64,000 nt of DNA from Streptomyces sp. G44 (GTDB taxonomy: Bacteria; Actinomycetota; Actinomycetes; Streptomycetales; Streptomycetaceae). The notes below the pieces were generated by a model. It saw nothing but the letters and a program-made list of their open reading frames with translations. It searched no databases and was not told where the DNA came from. The stretch lies in NCBI RefSeq assembly GCF_016905445.1, contig NZ_JAFEXF010000004.1, positions 1-64,000 on the forward strand, in the 5' to 3' direction. The position numbers and the translations under genes are program-made. Below, in pieces: positions 57,352 through 64,000 of this stretch (positions are counted from its first letter, which is position 1; every line of letters starts with the position of its first letter).

Positions 57352-59036
57352 TCCGCTTCGAGGACGTCTCGGTGACGTACGAGGGCGCGGTGGGACCCAC
57401 CGTCCAGGGCGTCGATCTCACCGTGCCCGAGGGCGAGCTGGTGCTGCTCGTCGGACCGTCCGGGGTCGGCAAGTCGACGCTGCTCGGCACGGTCAGCGGT
57501 CTCGTGCCGCACTTCACGGGCGGCACCCTGCGCGGCCGGGTGACCGTGGCGGGCCGCGACACCCGTACCCACAAGCCCCGCGAACTGGCCGACGTCGTCG
57601 GCACGGTGGGGCAGGACCCCCTCGCGCACTTCGTGACGGACACCGTCGAGGACGAGCTGGCGTACGGCATGGAGTCGCTCGGTCTCGCCCCGGACGTGAT
57701 GCGCCGCCGGGTGGAGGAGACCCTCGACCTGCTCGGCCTCGCCGGCCTGCGCGACCGCCCCATCGCGACGCTCTCCGGGGGCCAGCGCCAGCGCGTCGCG
57801 ATCGGCTCGGTCCTCACCCCTCACCCCCGGGTGCTCGTTCTGGACGAGCCGACCTCCGCGCTCGACCCGGCGGCGGCCGAAGAGGTCCTCGCGGTGCTCC
57901 AGCGGCTCGTGCACGACCTGGGCACGACGGTGCTGATGGCCGAGCACCGGCTGGAGCGGGTCGTGCAGTACGCGGACCAGGTGCTGCTGCTCGCGGCGCC
58001 GGGCGAGCCGCCGGTGCTCGGCGACCCGGCGGAGCTGATGGCGCGCTCCCCCGTCTTCCCGCCGGTGGTCGCCCTCGGGCGCCTCGCGGGCTGGTCGCCG
58101 CTGCCGCTGACCGTGCGGGACGCGCGGCGCAGGGCGGGCGCGCTGCGGGAGCGGCTCGCGGACCACGCGCCGCGCCGGGAGGAGACCGCCGTACGCCCCG
58201 CAGCACGGCCGTCCGGCCGGTGGCCCCGGTTGCGCAAGGAACGTATGGACGGCACCGACAAGACGCCGGCGGCGGCGCGTGTCGAACGCCTCGCCGTGCG
58301 GCGCGGCCGCGTCGAGGCGCTGCGCCGCGTCGACCTGACCGTGACGCCCGGCGAGACGGTCGCCCTCATGGGCCGCAACGGCGCCGGGAAGTCGACGCTC
58401 CTGTCGACCCTGGTCGGCCTCCTCGAACCGACCTCGGGCACGGTCCGCGTCGGCGGCGCCGTCCCGCACCGCACCGCACCGCGTGAGCTGGTCCGGCACG
58501 TCGGCCTGGTCCCCCAGGAGCCGCGCGACCTGCTGTACGCGGACACCGTGAGCGCCGAGTGCGCCGCCGCCGACCGGGACGCGGACGCCGCGCCCGGCAC
58601 GTGCCGCGCCCTGGTGAGCGAGCTGCTGCCGGGCATCGCGGACGACACGCACCCCCGGGACCTCTCCGAGGGCCAGCGGCTCGCGCTCGCCCTGGCGATC
58701 GTGCTGACCGCGCGCCCTCCCCTGCTTCTCCTTGACGAGCCGACCCGCGGCCTGGACTACGCGGCCAAGGCCCGCCTGGTCACGGTCCTGCGGGGCCTCG
58801 CCGCCGAGGGCCACGCGATCGTGCTGGCCACGCACGACGTGGAGCTGGCCGCCGAGATCGCCCACCGGGTGGTGATCCTCGCGGACGGCGAGGTCGTCGC
58901 GGACGGCCCGACCCCGCAGATCGTGGTGTCGTCGCCGTCCTTCGCGCCCCAGGTCACCAAGGTCCTGGCGCCGCGGGAGTGGCTGACGGTGGCGCAGGTG
59001 CGCGAGGCGCTTGGCCCGGCACGGGACGCGTCGTGA
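57348..59036 (+). CDS. ECF transporter ATPase, two fused ABC domains
   Basis: The 562-residue protein has a first ABC domain with Walker A LVGPSGVGKSTLL, signature LSGGQRQRVAI, Walker B VLVLDEPTSALDP and switch His in MAEHRLERV. The second has LMGRNGAGKSTLL, an unusual signature DLSEGQRLALAL, LLLLDEPTRGLDY and ATHDVEL. It is the energy-coupling pair for the T and S components encoded on either side. The last four bases overlap the S-component start. Confidence 0.92.
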   Translation: MIRFEDVSVTYEGAVGPTVQGVDLTVPEGELVLLVGPSGVGKSTLLGTVSGLVPHFTGGTLRGRVTVAGRDTRTHKPRELADVVGTVGQDPLAHFVTDTVEDELAYGMESLGLAPDVMRRRVEETLDLLGLAGLRDRPIATLSGGQRQRVAIGSVLTPHPRVLVLDEPTSALDPAAAEEVLAVLQRLVHDLGTTVLMAEHRLERVVQYADQVLLLAAPGEPPVLGDPAELMARSPVFPPVVALGRLAGWSPLPLTVRDARRRAGALRERLADHAPRREETAVRPAARPSGRWPRLRKERMDGTDKTPAAARVERLAVRRGRVEALRRVDLTVTPGETVALMGRNGAGKSTLLSTLVGLLEPTSGTVRVGGAVPHRTAPRELVRHVGLVPQEPRDLLYADTVSAECAAADRDADAAPGTCRALVSELLPGIADDTHPRDLSEGQRLALALAIVLTARPPLLLLDEPTRGLDYAAKARLVTVLRGLAAEGHAIVLATHDVELAAEIAHRVVILADGEVVADGPTPQIVVSSPSFAPQVTKVLAPREWLTVAQVREALGPARDAS

Positions 59037-59857
59037 GCGCCGCACCGCAGGCCCGCCCCGTCCGCCTGGGCCCCCGCTCGGTCGTGGCGCTCGCGCTGGT
59101 CGGCGCCGTGGGGGTGGCCGCGTTCGGGTGGCCGCTGCTCGCGGACGGCGACTCCGGGATCGGCACGCACGCCGCGGACGCGCCCTGGCTCTTCGCGGCG
59201 CTGCTGCCGCTGCTGCTCGCCGTGGTCGTGGCGACCATCGCGGACGCCGGCCTGGACGCCAAGGCCATCGCCATGCTGGGCGTGCTGGCCGCGGCGGGGG
59301 CGGCGCTGCGGCCGCTGGGCGCGGGCACGGCGGGCATCGAGCCCATGTTCTTCCTGATGGTGCTGAGCGGGCGGGTGCTGGGCCCCGGCTTCGGGTTCGT
59401 GCTCGGGGCGGTGTCGATGTTCGCCTCGGCGCTGCTCACCGGGGGCGTCGGGCCGTGGATGCCCTTCCAGATGCTGTCGATGGGGTGGGTCTGCATGGGC
59501 GCGGGGCTGCTGCCGGGCGCCGACACGCTGCGGGGCCGCCGGGAGCTGTGGCTGCTGGCCGCCTATGGAGCGGTGGCCTCGGTCCTGTACGGCACGGTCA
59601 TGAACCTCCAGGGCTGGCCCTATCTCGGCGGCCTGGCCACCGGCGTCTCCTTCGTGCCCGGCGACCCCCTAGCGGAGAACCTGGCCCGCTTCGTCGCGTA
59701 CTGCCTGGCCACGTCGCTGGGCTGGGACCTGCCGCGGGCCGTGGTGACGGTCGTCCTGAGCCTCGCGCTCGGGCCGGCCGTCCTGAAGGCGCTGCGGCGG
59801 GCCACGCGGCGTGCGGCTTTCGAGGCGCCGGTCACATTCGAGGCCCCGAAGCCGTAG
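59033..59857 (+). CDS. ECF transporter substrate-binding (S) component, CbrT-like
   Basis: The 274-residue protein has six to seven hydrophobic helices (VVALALVGAVGVAAFGWPLL; WLFAALLPLLLAVVVATIA; FMLMVLSGR-like FFLMVLSGRVLGPGFGFVLG; LLAAYGAVASVLYGTVMNL), the usual ECF S-protein plan. Predicted cobalamin S components (CbrT) accompany B12 riboswitches in actinobacteria, and this locus has both. The substrate is therefore inferred to be cobalamin or a related corrinoid. GTG overlaps the ATPase stop. Confidence 0.85.
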   Translation: MSAAPQARPVRLGPRSVVALALVGAVGVAAFGWPLLADGDSGIGTHAADAPWLFAALLPLLLAVVVATIADAGLDAKAIAMLGVLAAAGAALRPLGAGTAGIEPMFFLMVLSGRVLGPGFGFVLGAVSMFASALLTGGVGPWMPFQMLSMGWVCMGAGLLPGADTLRGRRELWLLAAYGAVASVLYGTVMNLQGWPYLGGLATGVSFVPGDPLAENLARFVAYCLATSLGWDLPRAVVTVVLSLALGPAVLKALRRATRRAAFEAPVTFEAPKP

Positions 59858-60191
59858 GGGAAGTTGAGCGCTGCGTGACATCGGGGGCGCGGATCCGTGA
59901 GGCGGCCCACAGGACCTAGGTCCTCTACTAGGCGGGGCCGTATCTTCCACCGTTGATGTACACGCATCAATCACCGGGCTGACCTGGGGATTGAGAGGCA
60001 CGTCACAGAGGGGACATTCGGCGCGGGTGCGACTTCCACTAGTAAAGGGGGGCATTGCGGCGAGGTTCCCGGCCTGTTTCTCTGGATGAGTCGCAAGGCG
60101 CCGACGCCCCCCACGGGACTCGGCGCCCTCGCATGTCCCCCACGTTTCACGGCGTGCCGCGACTCCCCCATCCCCCACCGGAAGGTCCTCT
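59858..60191 (+). promoter_or_regulatory. Long structured leader and operators before the transglycosylase gene
   Basis: There is no gene. AGGACCTAGGTCCT (59911-59924) is a perfect 14-bp palindrome. TTGATG-N6-CATCAA (59953-59970) is a perfect inverted repeat. In the likely leader, GGCGCCGA (60097-60104) pairs with TCGGCGCC (60120-60127). I could not match a known riboswitch, although similar wall-hydrolase genes in Streptomyces often have cyclic-di-AMP riboswitches. Confidence 0.5.
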
Positions 60192-60647
60192 GTGTCCGCC
60201 TCGCTCATCCGCCGCATCGCTTCCCCGAAGAAGACCATCACCGGCGGCCTCGTCGCCGCAGCCGCCACCGGCATGGTCTTCGCCGCGGCACCGGCCCAGG
60301 CAGCCACCCCGACCACCGCGAAGGCCGCCGCCCCGGCCGCCGCTCCCGCCGCCGCCCCGACGTCCGCCAAGGCCATCGCGCAGAAGCTGATCTCCGACCC
60401 GGCGCAGTTCGCCGCGTTCGACAAGATCGTCTCGCACGAGAGCGGCTGGAACGTCAGCGCGACGAACTCCTCCTCCGGCGCCTACGGCCTGGTCCAGGCG
60501 CTGCCCGCCTCGAAGATGGCTTCGGCGGGCGCGGACTGGAAGACCAACCCCGAGACCCAGATCAAGTGGGGTCTGAACTACATGAACGAGCGCTACGGCA
60601 GCCCGGTCGGCGCCTGGAGCCACTGGCAGGCCAACGGCTGGTACTGA
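60192..60647 (+). CDS. Small secreted lytic transglycosylase
   Basis: The 151-residue protein has a signal peptide (to about residue 38, PAQA), an Ala/Pro-rich spacer, then a short SLT-like domain. The catalytic Glu is in IVSHESGWNVSATN, followed by SSGAYGLVQALPASKMAS and IKWGLNYMNERYGSPVGAW, and it ends in WQANGWY. It cleaves peptidoglycan glycan strands during growth or germination. The GTG start follows GGAAGG. A strong terminator follows. Confidence 0.88.
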   Translation: MSASLIRRIASPKKTITGGLVAAAATGMVFAAAPAQAATPTTAKAAAPAAAPAAAPTSAKAIAQKLISDPAQFAAFDKIVSHESGWNVSATNSSSGAYGLVQALPASKMASAGADWKTNPETQIKWGLNYMNERYGSPVGAWSHWQANGWY

Positions 60648-60659
60648 CCCGGCCCGAAG

Positions 60660-60691
60660 AGGCGGCACTCCCCACCAGGGGGGTGCCGCCT
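60660..60691 (+). terminator. Intrinsic terminator after the transglycosylase
   Basis: AGGCGGCAC (60660-60668) pairs with GTGCCGCCT (60683-60691), extended by CCCC/GGGG inside, and is followed by a run of T. It is the clearest rho-independent terminator in the window. Confidence 0.92.
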
Positions 60692-60866
60692 TTTTCGTGC
60701 CCCCGACGGCCCGCGGTCGCCATCGGGACGCGAGGGGACGTGCCGGCAGGTCCGCCCGGAGCACGGCAAGCACGCCCACCGAGCCCCGAAGCACACGAGG
60801 GCGCCGCAGGCGATGGCGAGGGCGGACATACCGGCGCGGCTTCGCCCGCCCAGGCTCCCCCATCCC

Positions 60867-62112
<1,246 letters not shown>

Positions 62113-62278
62113 CCGTCAGCAGTCTGCTGAGCGGAGCCTCGGCGCCGCAAGGGTCTTGCACGCACCTTGCCCGGTACCGGTACGCAAACTGTCCGGCCGC
62201 GGGCCTTGCCACTTGCAGAACCCGTCACTACGTTGCGGGCCGGGCCTCCTGATGGGCCGTCAGATGCCGGTCGGACAC

Positions 62279-62324
62279 CTGTCAGCCGCCCGGCCCGTCA
62301 ACCACCCGTGCTGTCAGCCGCCCG
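62279..62324 (+). repeat. 14-bp direct repeat before the P450 gene
   Basis: CTGTCAGCCGCCCG occurs at about 62279 and again at about 62311, about 32 bases apart, both followed by a nearby CCGTCA. They may be regulatory half-sites in the P450 promoter region. Confidence 0.5.
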
Positions 62325-62342
62325 TCAGAACTGGAGTTGCCG

Positions 62343-63587
62343 ATGACCTGTCCAGCGCTTCCCGACGGGTTCGACTTCACCGACCCCGACCTGCTCCAAG
62401 ACCGCGTGCCCCTCCCGGAGTTCGCACGGCTGCGGCGGACGGAACCGGTGCGCTGGATCGCCCAGCGGCCCCGCGCCTCCGGCTTCGACGACGCGGGCTA
62501 CTGGGCCGTCACCCGGCACGAGGACGTCAAGTACGTCTCCACGCGCCCGGAGCTGTTCTCCTCCCACCTGAACACGGCGGTCATCCGCTTCAACGAGACG
62601 ATCAGCCGCGACCAGATCGACGCCCAGAAACTGATCATGCTCAACATGGACCCGCCCGAGCACACCCGCGTCCGGCAGATCGTGCAGCGCGGCTTCTCGC
62701 CCCGGGCCATACGCTCGCTGGAGGACGCCCTGCGCGAGCGCGCCCGCTCCATCGTCGCGGCGGCCCTGGAGGCCGCGGGCCCGGACGGCTCCTTCGACTT
62801 CGTGACGAACGTCGCCGTCGAGCTGCCGCTCCAGGCCATCGCCGAGCTGATCGGCGTGCCCCAGGAGGACCGCACGAAGATCTTCGACTGGTCCAACAAG
62901 ATGGCGGGATACGACGACCCGGAGTACGCCGTCACGGAGGAGATCGGCGCCGAGGCGGCCATGGAGATCGTCTCCTACGCGATGAACCTCGCCGCGGCCC
63001 GCAAGGAGTGCCCGGCCAAGGACATCGTCAGCCGGCTGGTGGCGGCCGAGGACGAGGGGAACCTCTCGGGCGACGAGTTCGGCTTCTTCGTGATCCTGCT
63101 CGCGGTGGCCGGCAACGAGACCACCCGCAACGCCATCACCCACGGCATGCACGCCTTCCTCACCCACCCCGGCCAGTGGGAGCTCTACAAGCGCGAGCGC
63201 CCCGCCACCGCGGCCGAGGAGATCGTGCGCTGGGCGACCCCGGTCGTCGCCTTCCAGCGCACCGCGACGCAGGACACCGAGCTGGGCGGCGCCGCGATCA
63301 GGCGGGGCGACCGCGTCGGCCTCTTCTACTCCTCCGCCAACCACGACCCCGACGTCTTCGACGACCCGGGCGCCTTCGACATCACCCGCGACCCCAACCC
63401 GCACCTCGGCTTCGGGGGCGGCGGCCCGCACTTCTGCCTCGGCAAGTCCCTCGCGGTCCTGGAGATCGACCTCATCTTCCACGCGATCGCCGACGCCATG
63501 CCCGGCCTCCGGCTGACCGGCGACCCGCGCAGGCTCCGCTCGGCCTGGCTCAACGGCGTCAAGGAACTGCGGGTCAGCACCGGCTGA
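62343..63587 (+). CDS. cyp125: Cytochrome P450, CYP125-like steroid C26/C27 monooxygenase
   Basis: The 414-residue P450 begins with LPDGFDFTDPDLLQDRVPLP, has NMDPPEHTRVRQIVQRGFSP, the I-helix LLAVAGNETTRNAITHGM, the K-helix region EEIVRWATPVVAFQRTAT and heme ligand Cys in FGGGGPHFCLGKSLA. These segments follow mycobacterial CYP125 closely. It oxidises the terminal carbon of the sterol side chain, the first step of side-chain degradation, using ferredoxin electrons. ATG 62343 follows a GGAG site; an upstream TTG at 62337 is less likely. Confidence 0.9.
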   Translation: MTCPALPDGFDFTDPDLLQDRVPLPEFARLRRTEPVRWIAQRPRASGFDDAGYWAVTRHEDVKYVSTRPELFSSHLNTAVIRFNETISRDQIDAQKLIMLNMDPPEHTRVRQIVQRGFSPRAIRSLEDALRERARSIVAAALEAAGPDGSFDFVTNVAVELPLQAIAELIGVPQEDRTKIFDWSNKMAGYDDPEYAVTEEIGAEAAMEIVSYAMNLAAARKECPAKDIVSRLVAAEDEGNLSGDEFGFFVILLAVAGNETTRNAITHGMHAFLTHPGQWELYKRERPATAAEEIVRWATPVVAFQRTATQDTELGGAAIRRGDRVGLFYSSANHDPDVFDDPGAFDITRDPNPHLGFGGGGPHFCLGKSLAVLEIDLIFHAIADAMPGLRLTGDPRRLRSAWLNGVKELRVSTG

Positions 63588-63610
63588 CGGCCATACGGAC
63601 CTGCCCGCCG

Positions 63611-63675
63611 CGTTTCCATTGCGTGACACGTCCGGAGAAGTGAATCTTGCCTCTCCACGACTTCGAATGGAAACG
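63611..63675. repeat. 10-bp inverted repeat spanning the start of the last gene
   Basis: CGTTTCCATT (63611-63620) is the exact reverse complement of AATGGAAACG (63666-63675). The second arm covers the proposed ATG, so RNA pairing could hide the start, or the arms may be paired operator sites. Confidence 0.6.
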
Positions 63676-64000
63676 GTGACCGTGGTCTTCGCCGACTTCC
63701 CGCTCGCCCCGTCCGACAGCAGGCCCACCGCGCGGACGCCGAGGCAGTCGTCCTTCCGGGCGTTCGGCCGACGGCACCGCGTCCCGCTGCTCGCCACCGT
63801 CCCGACCCTTCCCCTGTACGCGGTGTGGGCGGCGTTCCTCGCGACGGGCGGCGGGGACCTCGCCGCGCAGGAGGCGTGGGCGCGGTTCGCCGCCGAGCAC
63901 GGCACGGCCGCGTACGGACTCTTCTGGTACGGCGGCATGCACACCGCCAACTACAGCCTGATCTCACCCCACCTGATGGCCGCGCTCGGGGTGCGGACCG
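63667..64000 (+). CDS. Membrane protein, 5' part (continues beyond the window)
   Basis: The frame opens at ATG 63667 (METVTVVFADFPLAPSDS) and stays open to the window edge, 111 residues. A basic stretch (FRAFGRRHR) precedes a hydrophobic helix (VPLLATVPTLPLYAVWAAFL), and a segment WYGGMHTANYSLISPHLM recalls actinobacterial polytopic membrane proteins of unknown function. A GTG at 63676 is an alternative start. The family cannot be fixed from this fragment. Confidence 0.55.
   Translation, partial: METVTVVFADFPLAPSDSRPTARTPRQSSFRAFGRRHRVPLLATVPTLPLYAVWAAFLATGGGDLAAQEAWARFAAEHGTAAYGLFWYGGMHTANYSLISPHLMAALGVRT

Noticed and set aside
60061-60191. ydaO/yuaA cyclic-di-AMP riboswitch before the transglycosylase
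   Set aside because: The genomic context would fit, but I could not align the conserved core of that riboswitch to this leader; recorded only as a structured leader.

Overview
The window is a stretch of high-GC (about 70% or more) actinobacterial chromosome, almost certainly Streptomyces. The evidence is GTG/ATG starts with ATGA or TGATG gene overlaps, a Streptomyces-type RNase P RNA, a stealth-family phosphotransferase, mycobacterial-type steroid catabolism genes and an intergenic repeat I recall as common in Streptomyces.

Layout. (1) 1-2.1 kb: end of a DoxX protein, a MazG-like hydrolase, a methyltransferase and a MOSC protein. (2) 2.2-15.6 kb: a compact PKS-NRPS operon on the minus strand: MFS exporter, KS-AT-ACP synthase, a 2435-residue aminotransferase / luciferase-like monooxygenase / C-A-PCP-C synthetase, then an APH-type kinase. 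A divergent 83-residue LuxR-type HTH protein and a perfect palindromic operator sit upstream. (3) 15.9-28 kb: mostly housekeeping genes: stealth protein, TPR membrane protein, rnpB, an RNB-domain nuclease, YaaA, KDPG aldolase, RNase H/phosphatase, a zinc-ribbon protein with an apparent CTG start, and a Nif3-like protein. (4) 28-36.6 kb: steroid side-chain genes (SDR, alcohol dehydrogenase, MaoC hydratase, Ltp-type thiolase), two drug-efflux-type MFS genes and the relic of a response regulator. (5) 36.7-40.6 kb: methyltransferase, cell-wall amidase, membrane protein, LLM oxidoreductase.

(6) 40.6-46.7 kb: an accessory island of small secreted and membrane proteins. It holds a candidate prepro-bacteriocin with a four-helix membrane partner, two related secreted cysteine proteins, a leaderless ArsR-type regulator, and a fulvocin C-like eight-cysteine peptide fused behind a thiol-disulfide oxidoreductase domain and an internal Tat-like signal. 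(7) 46.7-54 kb: a translationally coupled glycosyltransferase/methyltransferase/alpha-barrel operon, kstR, ferredoxin, aldehyde dehydrogenase and an MBL-fold hydrolase. (8) 53.9-59.9 kb: a cobalamin riboswitch-like leader, two surface proteins resembling the two halves of transcobalamin, and an ECF transporter. (9) 60-64 kb: a small transglycosylase, divergent fadA5 and cyp125, and a partial membrane protein.

Two themes link the regions. Six palindromes matching the KstR operator (TnnAACnnGTTnnA, two with one mismatch in the AAC half) lie before the MaoC, Ltp-thiolase, kstR/glycosyltransferase, aldehyde dehydrogenase/MBL and fadA5/cyp125 genes, so the steroid genes form one scattered regulon with their regulator in the window. 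A 34-bp palindromic element is present twice within 500 bp, each copy bounded by its own 5-bp direct repeat. One copy adds exactly 13 codons to the MBL gene and the other interrupts the conserved core of the cobalamin riboswitch.
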